59,739 nt of DNA, from assembly GCF_008692845.1 (NCBI RefSeq), contig NZ_VXJW01000018.1:1-59739 (forward strand), given 5' to 3'. Shown in pieces: positions 47,927 to 59,692 of the stretch; position 1 is the stretch's first letter, and each line of letters starts with the position of its first letter. This stretch comes from Salmonella enterica subsp. arizonae. GTDB lineage: Bacteria; Pseudomonadota; Gammaproteobacteria; Enterobacterales; Enterobacteriaceae. The notes under the pieces were generated by a model. The model ran no database searches, had not been told where the DNA came from, and saw only the letters and a program-made list of their open reading frames with translations. Made by a program: the position numbers and the translations under genes.

Positions 47927-48505
47927 ATGTACCAGGATCTTATTCGTAACGAACTGAACGAAGCGGCGGAAACGCTGGCTAATTTTTTAAAAGATGACGC
48001 CAATATTCACGCCATTCAGCGCGCGGCGGTCCTGTTGGCTGACAGTTTTAAAGCGGGTGGTAAGGTACTTTCCTGCGGTAACGGCGGCTCCCATTGCGAT
48101 GCGATGCACTTTGCTGAAGAGCTGACAGGTCGTTACCGTGAAAATCGTCCGGGCTACCCGGCAATTGCGATTTCTGATGTTAGCCATATCTCCTGCGTCA
48201 GTAATGATTTTGGCTATGACTATATTTTCTCTCGTTACGTTGAGGCGGTAGGGCGCGAAGGCGATGTCCTGTTAGGGATTTCGACGTCAGGGAATTCCGG
48301 TAATGTCATTAAAGCGATTGCCGCCGCCCGCGAAAAAGGCATGAAAGTGATCACCCTGACCGGTAAAGACGGCGGCAAAATGGCGGGAACGGCGGATATT
48401 GAAATTCGTGTACCGCACTTCGGTTATGCCGATCGTATTCAGGAAATCCACATCAAGGTGATTCATATTTTGATTCAACTGATTGAAAAAGAAATGGTTA
48501 AATAA
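47927..48505 (+). CDS. gmhA: Sedoheptulose 7-phosphate isomerase GmhA
   Basis: The 192-aa SIS-domain enzyme converts sedoheptulose 7-phosphate to D-glycero-D-manno-heptose 7-phosphate, the first step of LPS inner-core heptose synthesis. Visible: [54 protein letters not shown] and [21 protein letters not shown] 47927 gives the known N-terminus [18 protein letters not shown]; the longer frame from 47909 starts without support. Confidence 0.96.
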
Positions 48506-48526
48506 GCAGACCTTTTTTCTGTGCTT

Positions 48527-48556
48527 TGCCGGATAAGCGCTGTGCCATCCGGCAAT
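48527..48556. repeat. REP-like palindrome after gmhA
   Basis: GCCGGATAAGCGCTGTGCCATCCGGC type repeat, the common enterobacterial REP element, between gmhA and yafJ. Confidence 0.75.
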
Positions 48557-48580
48557 GAATCATTTAAAGGCAGGTGATGA

Positions 48581-49348
48581 ATGTGCGAATTGCTTGGGAT
48601 GAGCGCCAATGTGCCAACGGATATCTGCTTTAGTTTCACCGGACTGGTGCAACGCGGCGGCGGAACCGGACCGCATAAAGACGGCTGGGGAATTACCTTT
48701 TACGAAGGAAAAGGCTGTCGCACATTCAAAGATCCGCAACCGAGCTACCATTCGCCGATTGCGAAACTGGTACAGAATTACCCGATCAAGTCCTGCTCGG
48801 TTATCGCCCACATCCGTCAGGCTAATCGCGGTGAAGTGACGCTGGAAAATACGCATCCTTTTACGCGGGAATTATGGGGACGCAACTGGACTTATGCCCA
48901 TAATGGTCAGCTTACCGGCTATAGGTCGCTGGAAACCGGTAATTTTCGCCCGGTGGGGGAAACCGACAGCGAAAAGGCCTTTTGCTGGTTATTGCATAAA
49001 TTAACGCAGCGTTATCCCCGCACGCCGGGCAATATGACAGCAGTATTTAAATACATTGCGACGCTGGCGACGGTATTACGTGAAAAAGGCGTTTTTAACA
49101 TGTTGCTTTCAGATGGGCGATATGTGATGGCGTTTTGCTCAACCCATCTGCACTGGATTACTCGCCGGGCGCCGTTTGGCGTAGCCACGCTGGTGGATCA
49201 GGATATGGAAATCGATTTCAGTTCACAGACCACGCCAAATGACGTAGTCACCGTGATTGCTACCCAGCCGCTGACGGGGAATGAAACCTGGCAAAAGATT
49301 ATGCCAGGCGAATGGGCGTTATTTTGCCTGGGAGAGCGTGTAATTTGA
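48581..49348 (+). CDS. yafJ: Class II glutamine amidotransferase-like protein YafJ
   Basis: The 255-aa Ntn-hydrolase-type protein carries the nucleophile Cys2 ([14 protein letters not shown]). Other features are [40 protein letters not shown] and [16 protein letters not shown], all typical of GATase type 2 domains. No synthetase domain is fused, so its acceptor is unknown. Its 3' end overlaps convergent yafK by 30 bases. Confidence 0.92.
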   Translation: MCELLGMSANVPTDICFSFTGLVQRGGGTGPHKDGWGITFYEGKGCRTFKDPQPSYHSPIAKLVQNYPIKSCSVIAHIRQANRGEVTLENTHPFTRELWGRNWTYAHNGQLTGYRSLETGNFRPVGETDSEKAFCWLLHKLTQRYPRTPGNMTAVFKYIATLATVLREKGVFNMLLSDGRYVMAFCSTHLHWITRRAPFGVATLVDQDMEIDFSSQTTPNDVVTVIATQPLTGNETWQKIMPGEWALFCLGERVI

Positions 49349-50059
49349 GGCCAGTTGCGGCTGAACGACTTCATGACTCAGCGGTTTGCTCACGACGTAA
49401 CGTCCATCAACGATGGAAACGATCGGCGGCTTATGCGTCTGTTCAAAATAATCGTAGCCGGGTTTAAGCTGCGCCCAGAAATCTTTGTAATAAGAATATT
49501 TATGACGCTGCATATTGGCGTCGGTCATCCGGAACGGATAAATACTCACCTGCACGCTTGGCTGGCCAAAGATCAGCGCGGCGGTGACAAACTGGAAAAT
49601 CTCATCAATGCCGCTGTCGGTCATGGCATAGCAGCCGACGGAGACACAGGCGCCGTGAATCATCAGATACTTACCATCATAGCCATGCGCGCGATCGTAG
49701 GCATTTGGAAAACCAATGTTGATGGCCTTATAAAAACGGCTGTCTGGCTTGAGTTGATTACGCTGGACGCTGTAAAACCCTTCCGGACTTTTAAAATCGC
49801 CCTGACGACGTTTCGGACCTAACCCGCCGGAATAGTTGCAAATTTTGTAGCTATCAAGCAATTGGTATTGCTCGCCCATCTTGACGTAGAGATCAAGGGT
49901 GCGCTCTTCTTTAAAAATCTGAATATAGACCGGTGAGCCCATTAACTGCTGCTTATACTCTTTACTGACCGGCGTAACGGGGCTGCTGCTGCTCAGCAAA
50001 CCGGCCAATGAGACGCACGGCATCAGAAGCATCGCAAGAAAAAATGCGATTTTACGCAT
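49319..50059 (-). CDS. yafK: L,D-transpeptidase-family murein protein YafK (DpaA/LdtF)
   Basis: The 246-aa exported protein has a signal peptide (about 1-19, [15 protein letters not shown]). The YkuD domain carries the catalytic Cys in [14 protein letters not shown], with substrate-site residues in [16 protein letters not shown]. In E. coli this protein (DpaA/LdtF) detaches Braun's lipoprotein from peptidoglycan. Confidence 0.93.
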   Translation of the reverse strand: MRKIAFFLAMLLMPCVSLAGLLSSSSPVTPVSKEYKQQLMGSPVYIQIFKEERTLDLYVKMGEQYQLLDSYKICNYSGGLGPKRRQGDFKSPEGFYSVQRNQLKPDSRFYKAINIGFPNAYDRAHGYDGKYLMIHGACVSVGCYAMTDSGIDEIFQFVTAALIFGQPSVQVSIYPFRMTDANMQRHKYSYYKDFWAQLKPGYDYFEQTHKPPIVSIVDGRYVVSKPLSHEVVQPQLASNYTLSQAK

Positions 50060-50275
50060 ACTGCTTGTTCCTTGATAAAACGGTTACACACGCCAGAACG
50101 GCAAAAGAGTCCCCAAATCGGAGTAATCTGGATTTGGAGCGCTCACATTAGCACCACAGTAGTTTTTCGCAAGTCCCCGTTTATACGTTTACAATTTTCC
50201 CGCCGCTTCTCGTCGTCAAATCTTCGAATCCGTCGCTTTTTTTAACGAGAATGTCTCTTTGCGTGCAATAAAATA

Positions 50276-50295
50276 TACTGTACACTTAAACAGTA
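50276..50295 (+). promoter_or_regulatory. LexA (SOS) box of dinB
   Basis: TACTGTACACTTAAACAGTA matches the 20-base SOS box (CTG-N10-CAG) 15 bases upstream of the dinB start. Confidence 0.93.
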
Positions 50296-50310
50296 TTGTG
50301 GGGGCGGAAG

Positions 50311-51366
50311 ATGCGCAAGATCATACATGTTGATATGGACTGTTTTTTTGCCGCGGTTGAGATGCGTGATAATCCGGCGTTACGCGATATCCCCATTGCT
50401 ATTGGTGGGAGTCGTGAGCGCAGAGGCGTTATCAGTACCGCCAACTATCCTGCGCGCCAGTTTGGCGTACGCAGCGCGATGCCGACCGCCATGGCGCTAA
50501 AGCTGTGCCCTCATCTCACCTTATTGCCTGGCCGCTTTGACGCCTATAAAGAGGCTTCGCGGCATGTACGTGACATATTTTCCCGCTACACCTCGTTGAT
50601 TGAACCGCTCTCGCTGGATGAAGCCTGGCTGGATGTGACTGACAGTCCGCACTGTTATGGATCGGCGACTCTGATCGCCAGGGAGATTCGCCAGACCATT
50701 TTCAATGAACTGCAACTCACTGCTTCCGCCGGCGTTGCGCCAGTGAAATTTCTGGCGAAGATCGCTTCTGATCTCAATAAACCTAACGGGCAATATGTCA
50801 TTACGCCTGCCGATGTTCCCGACTTTCTTAAAACGCTGCCATTAGCCAAAATTCCAGGCGTGGGGAAAGTTTCCGCCGCCAAACTGGAAAGTATGGGGTT
50901 AATTACCTGTGGGGATATTCAACAGTGCGATCTGGCGATGCTCCTCAAACGCTTCGGTAAATTTGGCCGGGTATTATGGGAACGTAGCCAGGGTATTGAT
51001 GAGCGTGATGTTAACAGTGAAAGGCTGCGTAAATCGGTAGGCGTTGAGCGTACCCTGGCGGAGGATATTCATGAATGGTCAGACTGCGAGGCCATTATTG
51101 AACGTTTATATCCGGAACTGGAGCGCCGTCTGGCCACGGTGAAGCCCGATTTGCTGATTGCCCGACAGGGCGTTAAATTAAAATTTAATGATTTTCAGCA
51201 AACCACTCAGGAACATGTCTGGCCGCAATTAAACAAAGAAGACTTAATTTCCACCGCCCGTAAAACCTGGAACGAGCGTCGTGGCGATCGCGGTGTGCGG
51301 CTGGTGGGGCTACACGTAACGCTGCTCCACCCACAGTTGGAACGACAGTTGGTGTTGGGTTTATAA
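50311..51366 (+). CDS. dinB: DNA polymerase IV
   Basis: The 351-aa Y-family translesion polymerase is SOS-induced. Catalytic residues: Asp8 in [17 protein letters not shown], and Asp103/Glu104 in [12 protein letters not shown]. HhH motifs in [18 protein letters not shown]. The C-terminal LERQLVLGL is the beta-clamp binding motif. ATG 50311 is used (the frame opens at 50296 without a good start). The E. coli yafNOP genes downstream of dinB are absent; 51367-51590 holds no gene. Confidence 0.96.
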   Translation: MRKIIHVDMDCFFAAVEMRDNPALRDIPIAIGGSRERRGVISTANYPARQFGVRSAMPTAMALKLCPHLTLLPGRFDAYKEASRHVRDIFSRYTSLIEPLSLDEAWLDVTDSPHCYGSATLIAREIRQTIFNELQLTASAGVAPVKFLAKIASDLNKPNGQYVITPADVPDFLKTLPLAKIPGVGKVSAAKLESMGLITCGDIQQCDLAMLLKRFGKFGRVLWERSQGIDERDVNSERLRKSVGVERTLAEDIHEWSDCEAIIERLYPELERRLATVKPDLLIARQGVKLKFNDFQQTTQEHVWPQLNKEDLISTARKTWNERRGDRGVRLVGLHVTLLHPQLERQLVLGL

Positions 51367-51590
51367 GTCAGACCGTTAAGATTTAATCATTATTGCAATT
51401 GCGCCACCTGAATTTCAGTATGATCATGCGTGCGCCGTCGGAAAGCATGTGGGGCGCGGCTATCCCATCTGCAGTGGATATTTCATCAAATCGAACAAGG
51501 TAATCTTGTGCGTCTGTTTAAAAGGATGGATTTCAGCGCGATATCATAAAGACATGAACCCGGCGAGCGTTTACTGCCAGGTTCATCATT

Positions 51591-51620
51591 AAAAAATCCG
51601 CGCCCCTGCTGTGGCGCGGA
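51591..51620 (-). terminator. pepD terminator
   Basis: On the minus strand TCCGCGCC ... GGCGCGGA forms an 8-bp stem followed by TTTTTT, just after the pepD stop. Confidence 0.85.
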
Positions 51621-51625
51621 TATCA

Positions 51626-53083
51626 TTACTTCGCGGGGATCGCTTTCAACAATTCGGTCAGCAAGGTCCAGTAGTGGCCGACGCTTTCGATATGCACCTG
51701 CTCATCTGGAGAGTGAGGTCCGGTGATGGTGGGCCCAATTGAGACCATATCCATATCCGGATAGGGTTTTTTAAACAGACCGCATTCCAGGCCAGCGTGG
51801 ATAATCTGAATGTTCGGCGTCTTATTGAACAGACGCTGATAGGTTTCCCGCACCAGATGCATTACCGGCGAGTTCGCATCCGGCTGCCAGCCAGGATAAC
51901 TGCCTTTCGCTTCGGTTTTCGCGCCAGCCAGTTTGCCCAGCGAATCCAGCATACTCACTACATAATCTTTACCGCTGTCGATAAGAGAGCGAATCAGGCA
52001 GTGAATTTCGACATTCGCATCAGACATTGTGACCACGCCAACGTTCAGCGATGTTTCCACTACGCCTTTCGCCACGTCTGAATTGCGGATTACACCGTTC
52101 GGCGTTGCGTTCAGCAGGCGAACAAAGGTATCGCGTGACAGCGCGGTCAATGCGGCGTTATCGCTAGCGACATCATTGAGTTGCAGCGTCAGGTTGTTCT
52201 CTTTTTCCGCCAGTTCGTTTTTCAGAATATCCTGGTAAGCGTTAACTAACGTTTTCAGTGCTTCTACGTTGTCTGCGGCAACGGCGAGGGTCGCGAACGC
52301 TTCGCGCGGAATCGCATTACGCAGCGTGCCGCCGTTGAAATCGATCAGACGCAGATCCAGTTCTTCTGCGTGCCCGGCAAGAAAACGCGCCAGCAATTTG
52401 TTGGCATTGCCAAGACCGAGGTGAATTTCACCACCGGAGTGGCCGCCTTTGAGGCCTTTCAGGGTTAGTTTAAAGTACGCAAATCCTGCGGGTACAGCTT
52501 CACGAGTCAACGCCAGGTTAGAGGTAAAATCGATCCCGCCTGCGCAGCCCATATAGATCTCACCTTCTTCTTCAGAGTCGGTGTTGATCAGGATGTCTGC
52601 CTGCAACCAGCCGGATTGAAGGCCGAATGCGCCATCCATCCCGGCTTCTTCAGTCATGGTCAGTAGCACTTCCAGCGGGCCGTGTACGACATTATCGTCA
52701 GCCAGTACCGCTAACGCAGAAGCCATTCCGATACCATTGTCTGCGCCGAGGGTAGTACCGCGCGCTTTAACCCATTCGCCATCAATATAAGGCTGGATAG
52801 GATCTTTAGTGAAGTCGTGAACGGTGTCGCTATTTTTTTGCGGCACCATATCCAGATGCGCCTGTAAAACGACCGGTTTGCGATTTTCCATACCTGCAGT
52901 GGCGGGCTTACGGATCAGAATATTACCGACCTGGTCGCGCTCCACGTGAAGGCCTTTCTCTTTGGCCCAACCCACAATATGTTCAGCGAGTTGCTCTTCG
53001 TGATAGGATGGGTGAGGAATAGAACAGATTTTAGCAAAAATATCCCACAAAGGTTGTGGTGATAACTGAGACAGTTCAGACAC
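51626..53083 (-). CDS. pepD: Aminoacyl-histidine dipeptidase (peptidase D)
   Basis: The 485-aa M20-family zinc dipeptidase hydrolyses Xaa-His dipeptides such as carnosine. Metal-site motifs: LQAHLDMVPQK, GTTLGADNGIGMASALAVL, LTMTEEAGMDGAFGLQ and INTDSEEEGEIYMGCAGGID. The terminal GPTITGPHSPDEQVHIESVG carries the last His ligand. The start is GTG 53083 (MSELSQLSPQPLWDIF); the frame upstream to 53116 lacks homology to the family. Confidence 0.95.
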   Translation of the reverse strand: MSELSQLSPQPLWDIFAKICSIPHPSYHEEQLAEHIVGWAKEKGLHVERDQVGNILIRKPATAGMENRKPVVLQAHLDMVPQKNSDTVHDFTKDPIQPYIDGEWVKARGTTLGADNGIGMASALAVLADDNVVHGPLEVLLTMTEEAGMDGAFGLQSGWLQADILINTDSEEEGEIYMGCAGGIDFTSNLALTREAVPAGFAYFKLTLKGLKGGHSGGEIHLGLGNANKLLARFLAGHAEELDLRLIDFNGGTLRNAIPREAFATLAVAADNVEALKTLVNAYQDILKNELAEKENNLTLQLNDVASDNAALTALSRDTFVRLLNATPNGVIRNSDVAKGVVETSLNVGVVTMSDANVEIHCLIRSLIDSGKDYVVSMLDSLGKLAGAKTEAKGSYPGWQPDANSPVMHLVRETYQRLFNKTPNIQIIHAGLECGLFKKPYPDMDMVSIGPTITGPHSPDEQVHIESVGHYWTLLTELLKAIPAK

Positions 53084-53328
53084 GATAAGTCTCCTTGACG
53101 GTGCCCTGAAAAACATTCTTACAGGCCACAGGGTTAGCGGAATTGATTACTCTTACGAGATGCGATTGAGAATACCACTTTCTCCGCCTGCGGGTAGTAT
53201 AAAGCATGCAAAAAGAGGCGCGGATTCCGCTAAACACTGGTTTTTAGCGCGTCAGGTCTCTATAATCTCGCGCAACCTGGTTCACCCTCAATTTTTAAGC
53301 CGTAGATAAACAGGCTGGGACACTTCAC

Positions 53329-53787
53329 ATGAGCGAAAAATACGTCGTCACCTGGGACATGTTGCAAATTCACGCGCGCAAACTGGCAAGCCGCCTGATG
53401 CCTTCAGAACAATGGAAAGGCATTATTGCCGTAAGTCGTGGTGGCCTTGTTCCGGGCGCATTACTGGCGCGTGAATTAGGCATTCGTCATGTCGATACCG
53501 TATGCATCTCCAGCTACGATCATGATAACCAGCGCGAATTGAAAGTGCTGAAGCGTGCAGAAGGCGACGGCGAAGGCTTTATCGTCATCGACGATCTGGT
53601 CGATACCGGCGGTACCGCCGTCGCGATTCGCGAAATGTACCCTAAAGCGCATTTCGTCACGATTTTCGCTAAACCGGCGGGCCGTCCGTTGGTTGATGAT
53701 TATGTTATTGATATTCCTCAGAACACCTGGATTGAACAGCCCTGGGATATGGGCGTGGTATTCGTACCGCCGATTTCAGGTCGTTAA
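53329..53787 (+). CDS. gpt: Xanthine-guanine phosphoribosyltransferase
   Basis: The 152-aa purine salvage enzyme converts guanine and xanthine to GMP and XMP using PRPP. The PRPP-binding motif is [20 protein letters not shown], the N-terminal loop is [19 protein letters not shown], and the C-terminus is [18 protein letters not shown]. Length equals the E. coli protein. Confidence 0.96.
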   Translation: MSEKYVVTWDMLQIHARKLASRLMPSEQWKGIIAVSRGGLVPGALLARELGIRHVDTVCISSYDHDNQRELKVLKRAEGDGEGFIVIDDLVDTGGTAVAIREMYPKAHFVTIFAKPAGRPLVDDYVIDIPQNTWIEQPWDMGVVFVPPISGR

Positions 53788-53802
53788 TCAGCAGTTTTTC
53801 AG

Positions 53803-53830
53803 AGCGCCCGGCAATGCCGGGCGCTGTTTT
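53803..53830 (+). terminator. gpt terminator
   Basis: A 10-bp stem AGCGCCCGGC / GCCGGGCGCT is followed by GTTTT, 15 bases after gpt. Confidence 0.9.
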
Positions 53831-53875
53831 ATTGGTTACAATAAGCCTCAATGAGTATCCAAGGAGGCTGCACGC

Positions 53876-55120
53876 ATGACACAGGCTAACCTCAGCGAAA
53901 CCCTGTTCAAACCCCGCTTTAAACATACTGAAACGTCTACCCTTGTCCGTCGGTTTAATCGTGGGTCGCAGCCGCCCATGCAATCCGCGCTGGACGGTAA
54001 GAACGCCCCGCACTGGTATCGCATGATAAACCGCCTGATGTGGATTTGGCGCGGCGTTGACCCACGAGAAATCCTTGATGTGCAGGCGCGCATTGTGATG
54101 AGCGACGCAGAGCGAACGGATGATGATTTATACGATACGGTCATCGGCTACCGCGGCGGCAACTGGATTTATGAGTGGGCAAAGCAAGCGATGGACTGGC
54201 AGCAGAAAGCCTGTCAGGAACAGGACGCCATGCGCAGCGGACGCTACTGGCTTCATGCCTCAACGCTCTATAACATTGCCGCCTACCCGCATTTGAAGGG
54301 CGATGAGTTGGCGGAGCAGGCGCAGGCGCTGGCGAATCGCGCCTATGAAGAGGCCGCGCAGCGGTTGCCAGGTTCGTTGCGTGAAATGGAATTTGCCGTT
54401 CCTGGCGGTTCGCCGGTAACTGCATTTTTACATATGCCGAAAGGTGATGGTCCGTTTCCGACGGTGCTCATGTGCGGCGGCCTGGACGCCATGCAAACCG
54501 ACTATTACACCCTGTATGAACGCTATTTGGCGCCGCGCGGTATCGCGATGTTAACGCTTGATATGCCTTCGGTTGGATTTTCATCAAAGTGGAAATTAAC
54601 CCAGGATTCCAGCTTGATCCACCAGCATGTGTTAAAAGCGCTTACTAATGTCCCTTGGGTGGATCATACCCGTGTCGCGGCGTTTGGTTTTCGTTTTGGC
54701 GCCAATGTTGCGGTGCGTCTGGCCTATCTGGAAGCGCCGCGTTTGAAAGCGGTGGCTTGCCTGGGGCCGGTGGTCCATGCGCTACTTAGCGATCCGCAAC
54801 GACAGAGCACGGTGCCGGAGATGTATCTTGATGTGCTGGCCAGCCGTCTGGGTATGCATGATGCTTCGGATGAGGCGCTACGTGTGGAGCTCAATCGCTA
54901 TTCGTTGAAAGTCCAGGGTCTACTGGGCAGACGTTGTCCTACGCCAATGCTTTCCGGCTTCTGGAAAAACGATCCTTTCAGCCCGGAAGACGAGTCTCGC
55001 TTAATCACATCGTCATCTTCAGACGGTAAGCTGATAGAGATCCCTTTTAACCCGGTGTACCGCAATTTTGACAAGGCGCTGCAAGAAATCACCGACTGGA
55101 TTCATCATAGATTGTGTTAA
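53876..55120 (+). CDS. frsA: Fermentation-respiration switch protein FrsA
   Basis: The 414-aa alpha/beta-hydrolase-fold protein is known in E. coli to interact with the sugar phosphotransferase protein IIA-Glc. Visible: [39 protein letters not shown], and [20 protein letters not shown], where the usual GxSxG nucleophile elbow reads GFRFG, so a Ser nucleophile is absent. Length normal. Confidence 0.94.
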   Translation: MTQANLSETLFKPRFKHTETSTLVRRFNRGSQPPMQSALDGKNAPHWYRMINRLMWIWRGVDPREILDVQARIVMSDAERTDDDLYDTVIGYRGGNWIYEWAKQAMDWQQKACQEQDAMRSGRYWLHASTLYNIAAYPHLKGDELAEQAQALANRAYEEAAQRLPGSLREMEFAVPGGSPVTAFLHMPKGDGPFPTVLMCGGLDAMQTDYYTLYERYLAPRGIAMLTLDMPSVGFSSKWKLTQDSSLIHQHVLKALTNVPWVDHTRVAAFGFRFGANVAVRLAYLEAPRLKAVACLGPVVHALLSDPQRQSTVPEMYLDVLASRLGMHDASDEALRVELNRYSLKVQGLLGRRCPTPMLSGFWKNDPFSPEDESRLITSSSSDGKLIEIPFNPVYRNFDKALQEITDWIHHRLC

Positions 55121-55177
55121 TAGATTGCTAAATTCTATTGATTTGGTAAAACAGTTGCTTCATTAAAGGAGATCGCA

Positions 55178-55579
55178 ATGACGTTACCGAGTGGACACCC
55201 GAAAAGTAGATTGATCAAGAAATTTACCGCACTTGGCCCCTATATCCGGGAAGGGCAGTGCGAAGACAATCGTTTTTTTTTCGATTGCCTGGCAGTTTGC
55301 GTCAACGTGAAGCCAGCCCCTGAAAAGCGTGAATTCTGGGGCTGGTGGATGGAGCTGGAAGCACAAGAGAAAAGCTTCACCTATCGTTATCAGTTTGGTT
55401 TGTTTGATAAAGAGGGCAATTGGACCGCAGTGCCGATTAAAGAAACTGAAGTGGTGGAGCGACTGGAATACACTCTGCGCGAATTTCATGGAAAGCTACG
55501 CGACTTGCTAATTTCTATGGGGCTGGCGCTGGAGCCATCTGACGATTTTAACGACGAGCCGGTAAAATTGTCGGCATAA
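55178..55579 (+). CDS. crl: Sigma factor-binding protein Crl
   Basis: The 133-aa protein binds RpoS and promotes its assembly with core RNA polymerase, boosting curli and stationary-phase genes. Family features: [20 protein letters not shown], the [20 protein letters not shown] segment and [20 protein letters not shown] site precedes ATG 55178. Intact, not interrupted. Confidence 0.95.
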   Translation: MTLPSGHPKSRLIKKFTALGPYIREGQCEDNRFFFDCLAVCVNVKPAPEKREFWGWWMELEAQEKSFTYRYQFGLFDKEGNWTAVPIKETEVVERLEYTLREFHGKLRDLLISMGLALEPSDDFNDEPVKLSA

Positions 55580-55584
55580 CCTCA

Positions 55585-55618
55585 TGCCGGATAGCGGCGT
55601 TAACGCCGCTATCCGGCA
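55585..55618. repeat. REP-type perfect palindrome after crl
   Basis: A perfect 34-base inverted repeat, TGCCGGATAGCGGCGTT and its complement, between convergent crl and phoE. It probably also terminates both transcripts. Confidence 0.85.
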
Positions 55619-55630
55619 CAACATGGTTCA

Positions 55631-56683
55631 TCAGAACTGGTAGGTCAATCCTACCGCAACGATATCATCGTCATTAATGCCTAACGTGTTATCGCTATCA
55701 AGCTGGTTGATTTTATAATCCACAAACGCGGACATATTTTTGTTGAAGTAATAGGTAGCGCCAACGTCAATGTAATTCACCAAATCTTCACTGCCGACGC
55801 CCTCAATATCTTTGCCTTTTGACAGCACATATCCTAATGATGGACGCAGACCAAAATCAAACTGATACTGGATAACAGCTTCAAAGTTTTGAGTTTTATT
55901 GGCAAATCCGCCGGAAACTGGCGTCATATTGCGGGTTTCCGCATAGAAGGTCGCGATATAAATATCATTGGCGTCATATTTTAAACCCGTCGCCCAGGCT
56001 TCGGCTTTATCGCCCATTCCGCGGCGCTGCTGGTTTTGCTCATTGGTACGATCGGAATGGGTATAAGCGCCGCTGACGGCAAAATCGCTGCCGCCGAAAT
56101 CATAGCTCAATGATGTCCCGAAGCCGTCGCCATTCTGCTTTTTCACATCCCGACCTTCATTTTTTCCCTGATACTGTAAGGTAAGATCCAGACCATCAAC
56201 GATGCCGAAGAAATCGGTATTGCGGTAAGTCGCCAGGCTGCTGGCGCGTTTAGTCATAAAATTATCGGTCTGGGCGGAAGAGTCGCCGCCGAATTCGGGA
56301 AACATATCCGTCCAGGCCTCCACATCGTACAGCACGCCCAGGTTACGCCCATAGTCAAAAGAACCGATATCTTTTAATTTCAGGCCAGCGAAGGCCAGGC
56401 GGGTTTTTTGCTGGGACGAATCACTTTCGGCTTTATTACCGGCGAACTCAGCTTCCCAGCGCCCGTAGCCGGTCAATTGATCGTTAATTTGCGTTTCACC
56501 TTTAAAACCAAAACGGACATAGCTTTGATCGCCATCTTTGCTGCCATAATCGCTCATATAGTGCATGGCTTTAACTTTCCCATACACATCAACCTTATTA
56601 CCGTTTTTATTGTAAACTTCGGCGGCGTGAACAGATGCTGATGCGATGATACTCACCGCTATTGCCAGAGTGCTCTTTTTCAT
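55631..56683 (-). CDS. phoE: Outer-membrane phosphoporin PhoE
   Basis: The 350-aa trimeric porin (16-strand barrel) favours anions and is induced by phosphate starvation. Signal peptide [20 protein letters not shown], then [20 protein letters not shown]. The constriction-loop region [20 protein letters not shown] and the terminal [11 protein letters not shown] with C-terminal Phe are standard. ATG 56683 is chosen over 56689 (MEMKKS). Confidence 0.95.
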   Translation of the reverse strand: MKKSTLAIAVSIIASASVHAAEVYNKNGNKVDVYGKVKAMHYMSDYGSKDGDQSYVRFGFKGETQINDQLTGYGRWEAEFAGNKAESDSSQQKTRLAFAGLKLKDIGSFDYGRNLGVLYDVEAWTDMFPEFGGDSSAQTDNFMTKRASSLATYRNTDFFGIVDGLDLTLQYQGKNEGRDVKKQNGDGFGTSLSYDFGGSDFAVSGAYTHSDRTNEQNQQRRGMGDKAEAWATGLKYDANDIYIATFYAETRNMTPVSGGFANKTQNFEAVIQYQFDFGLRPSLGYVLSKGKDIEGVGSEDLVNYIDVGATYYFNKNMSAFVDYKINQLDSDNTLGINDDDIVAVGLTYQF

Positions 56684-56761
56684 TTCCATTCCTGTTTTAA
56701 TTACGCGCTATGATTTGTCGGGAAATCCCGTAAAAAACAGGAAGGTTTTTAACGTCCGGTA

Positions 56762-56779
56762 ATGAAACATTTATGACAA
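56762..56779 (-). promoter_or_regulatory. Pho box (PhoB site) of phoE
   Basis: On the minus strand TTGTCAT-AAAT-GTTTCAT gives two 7-base repeats spaced by four, matching the PhoB consensus CTGTCAT-N4-CTGTCAT, about 80 bases upstream of phoE. Confidence 0.8.
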
Positions 56780-56964
56780 AGTGAGAATTTTTTTTAAAAA
56801 TATGTTTAATTGTTGCGATAATAAAATTGTCAAATTCCGCCGCTACGCTTGCTGATCCTGCGCAACAAAATTTCACGCTACGCGTACAGATTGTTGGCAA
56901 CCGGAGTCAGTCCTGCTAAAACGTTCATTTGGTATTTATTTCCTATTTTGAACGGCAGAGAATC

Positions 56965-58068
56965 ATGAGTGACAGCCAGACGCTGGTCGTAAAACTCGGC
57001 ACCAGCGTGCTAACAGGCGGATCGCGCCGCCTGAACCGTGCCCATATCGTAGAACTTGTCCGCCAGTGCGCGCAGTTACACGCCGCGGGACATCGTATTG
57101 TTATTGTTACCTCTGGCGCGATTGCCGCCGGACGTGAACATCTCGGCTACCCGGAACTTCCGGCAACTATCGCTTCTAAACAGCTTCTGGCGGCGGTAGG
57201 GCAAAGCCGTCTGATTCAACTTTGGGAGCAGTTGTTTTCAATTTATGGTATCCACATCGGGCAGATGCTGTTGACGCGTGCGGATATGGAAGACAGAGAG
57301 CGCTTTCTGAACGCCCGTGATATGCTGCGTGCGTTACTGGATAACCATATTGTGCCGATCATCAATGAAAATGATGCCGTTGCGACAGTGGAAATTAAAG
57401 TGGGCGATAACGATAACCTTTCCGCGCTGGCGGCGATTCTGGCAGGGGCGGATAAACTGTTGTTGCTGACCGATCAGCAAGGGTTATTTACCGCCGATCC
57501 GCGTAGCAATCCGCAGGCGGAGCTTATCAAAGATGTGTATGGCGTTGACGATGCGCTGCGCTCTATCGCCGGAGACAGCGTCTCCGGGCTGGGGACCGGC
57601 GGTATGAGCACCAAGCTTCAGGCGGCAGACGTTGCCTGTCGCGCTGGTATTGATACGATTATAGCTTCAGGCAGTAAGCCGGGCGTTATCGGCGATGTGA
57701 TGGAGGGGATCTCCGTCGGCACCCGTTTTCATGCGCAAGCCTCGCCGCTGGAGAACCGCAAACGCTGGATCTTCGGCGCGCCGCCGGCAGGCGAAATTAC
57801 GGTTGATGAAGGCGCGACCGCGGCAATACTGGAACGCGGCAGTTCACTTCTGCCAAAAGGGATTAAAAGCGTGACGGGCAATTTCTCGCGAGGGGAAGTG
57901 ATCCGAATCTGTAACCAGCAAGGGCGCGATATCGCTCATGGCGTCAGCCGTTATAACAGTGACGCCCTGCGGCGGATAGCCGGTCACCACTCTCAACAAA
58001 TCGATGCGATTCTGGGCTATGAATATGGCCCGGTCGCTGTCCATCGTGATGACATGATTACTCGATAA
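56965..58068 (+). CDS. proB: Glutamate 5-kinase
   Basis: The 367-aa enzyme phosphorylates glutamate in the first step of proline synthesis and is feedback-inhibited by proline. The amino-acid kinase domain (about 1-255) shows [57 protein letters not shown] and [22 protein letters not shown]-terminal PUA domain (about 275-367) follows. ATG 56965 ([14 protein letters not shown]). It is 11 bases upstream of proA. Confidence 0.96.
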   Translation: MSDSQTLVVKLGTSVLTGGSRRLNRAHIVELVRQCAQLHAAGHRIVIVTSGAIAAGREHLGYPELPATIASKQLLAAVGQSRLIQLWEQLFSIYGIHIGQMLLTRADMEDRERFLNARDMLRALLDNHIVPIINENDAVATVEIKVGDNDNLSALAAILAGADKLLLLTDQQGLFTADPRSNPQAELIKDVYGVDDALRSIAGDSVSGLGTGGMSTKLQAADVACRAGIDTIIASGSKPGVIGDVMEGISVGTRFHAQASPLENRKRWIFGAPPAGEITVDEGATAAILERGSSLLPKGIKSVTGNFSRGEVIRICNQQGRDIAHGVSRYNSDALRRIAGHHSQQIDAILGYEYGPVAVHRDDMITR

Positions 58069-58079
58069 GGAACAGGCAT

Positions 58080-59330
58080 ATGCTGGAACAAATGGGCATT
58101 GCTGCTAAAGCGGCGTCATATAAGCTGGCGCTGCTCTCCAGCCGCGAAAAAAATCGTGTGCTGGAAAAAATCGCTGACGAACTGGAATCGCAGACCGAGA
58201 CTATTCTCAGCGCCAACGCGCAGGATGTCGCGCAGGCGCGTGAAAACGGTCTGAGCGACGCGATGCTGGATCGCCTGGCGCTAACCCCCGCGCGTCTGAA
58301 ATCGATCGCCGACGATGTGCGGCAGGTTTGTCATCTGACCGATCCGGTCGGACAGGTGATCGACGGCGGTCTGTTGGATAGCGGGCTACGTCTGGAGCGC
58401 CGCCGTGTGCCGCTGGGCGTGATTGGCGTTATCTATGAGGCGCGTCCGAACGTCACCGTTGATGTGGCTTCTTTATGTCTGAAAACCGGCAATGCGGTGA
58501 TTTTACGCGGTGGGAAAGAGACACACCGTACCAATGCCGCAACCGTTCGCGTAATTCAGAAGGCGCTGAAAGCGTGTGGGTTACCGGAAGCGGCGGTCCA
58601 GGCGATTGATAATCCGGATCGCTCGCTGGTCAATGAAATGCTGCGTATGGATAAGTACATAGATATGCTGATCCCGCGCGGCGGCGCAGGCCTGCACAAA
58701 CTGTGTCGCGAGCAGTCGACAATCCCGGTAATTACCGGCGGGATTGGCGTATGCCATATTTTTGTCGATAGCAGCGCAGAAATCGCCCCAGCGCTGGAGA
58801 TTATCGTTAACGCGAAAACCCAGCGTCCAAGTACCTGTAACACGGTGGAAACCTTGCTGGTGCATCAGGACATCGCAGAACGTTTTCTGCCTGTGCTGAG
58901 CCAGCAGATGGCGGAGAGCGGCGTGACGCTGCATGGTGATGAGAGGGTCATGCAGATCATGAAAGGCCCGGCAAAACGCATTCCGCTGAAGCAGGAAGAA
59001 CTCGACAATGAATTCCTGTCTCTGGATCTTAACGTGGTCATGGTCATGAATATTGATCATGCTATTAACCATATCCGTGAACATGGTACTCAGCATTCCG
59101 ATGCAATTTTGACGTGTGATATGCATAATGCTGCGCGTTTCGTGAACGAAGTGGATTCTGCGGCGGTTTATGTCAACGCCTCTACCCGTTTTACCGATGG
59201 CGGGCAGTTTGGGCTTGGCGCAGAAGTGGCGGTCAGCACGCAGAAATTACATGCCCGCGGTCCGATGGGGCTTGAAGCGCTCACCACTTATAAGTGGATA
59301 GGCTTTGGCGATGGTACGATTCGTGCGTAA
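58080..59330 (+). CDS. proA: Gamma-glutamyl phosphate reductase
   Basis: The 416-aa NADPH-dependent aldehyde-dehydrogenase-fold enzyme makes glutamate-5-semialdehyde, the second step of proline synthesis. Motifs: [58 protein letters not shown] and the active-site Cys in [17 protein letters not shown]. Operon partner of proB. Confidence 0.96.
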   Translation: MLEQMGIAAKAASYKLALLSSREKNRVLEKIADELESQTETILSANAQDVAQARENGLSDAMLDRLALTPARLKSIADDVRQVCHLTDPVGQVIDGGLLDSGLRLERRRVPLGVIGVIYEARPNVTVDVASLCLKTGNAVILRGGKETHRTNAATVRVIQKALKACGLPEAAVQAIDNPDRSLVNEMLRMDKYIDMLIPRGGAGLHKLCREQSTIPVITGGIGVCHIFVDSSAEIAPALEIIVNAKTQRPSTCNTVETLLVHQDIAERFLPVLSQQMAESGVTLHGDERVMQIMKGPAKRIPLKQEELDNEFLSLDLNVVMVMNIDHAINHIREHGTQHSDAILTCDMHNAARFVNEVDSAAVYVNASTRFTDGGQFGLGAEVAVSTQKLHARGPMGLEALTTYKWIGFGDGTIRA

Positions 59331-59375
59331 ATAATGGCGAGCGGTGCAAAAATAGCCGGTTGAGTAGCAAGGCTA

Positions 59376-59404
59376 TTGACGCACCGCCCGGTTAGTTTTA
59401 ACCT
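59376..59404 (+). promoter_or_regulatory. Probable tRNA-Thr promoter
   Basis: -35 TTGACG (59376-59381), 17-base spacer, -10 TAACCT (59399-59404); the tRNA begins about 42 bases downstream. Confidence 0.55.
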
Positions 59405-59446
59405 TCTACCCCGTGATTCCCCCGTATGAACACACCCTTATTCAGG

Positions 59447-59522
59447 GCCGATATAGCTCAGTTGGTAGAGCAGCGCATTCGTAATGCGAAGGTCGTAGGT
59501 TCGACTCCTATTATCGGCACCA
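59447..59522 (+). tRNA. thrW: tRNA-Thr (CGT)
   Basis: This is a 76-base cloverleaf beginning GCCGATATAGCTCAG and ending ATCGGCACCA, with anticodon CGT in ATTCGTAATG. The position after proBA identifies thrW, a frequent phage and island insertion site. The DNA after it is accessory. Confidence 0.96.
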
Positions 59523-59692
59523 TTCAAGCATCTCCTGACGTCTACTCAAGTCTATTAAAACCCCGTATAATCAGCGTTACAAGCCCTCGTTAGTGTTTTA
59601 AAGTCTACTGACGTGATCTTCTCCCTGAAAACAGTACCAGTCTAAACTGAAGTAGCCGGTCTTTCTTTCACCTCACAGAGAGGCGCATTGCC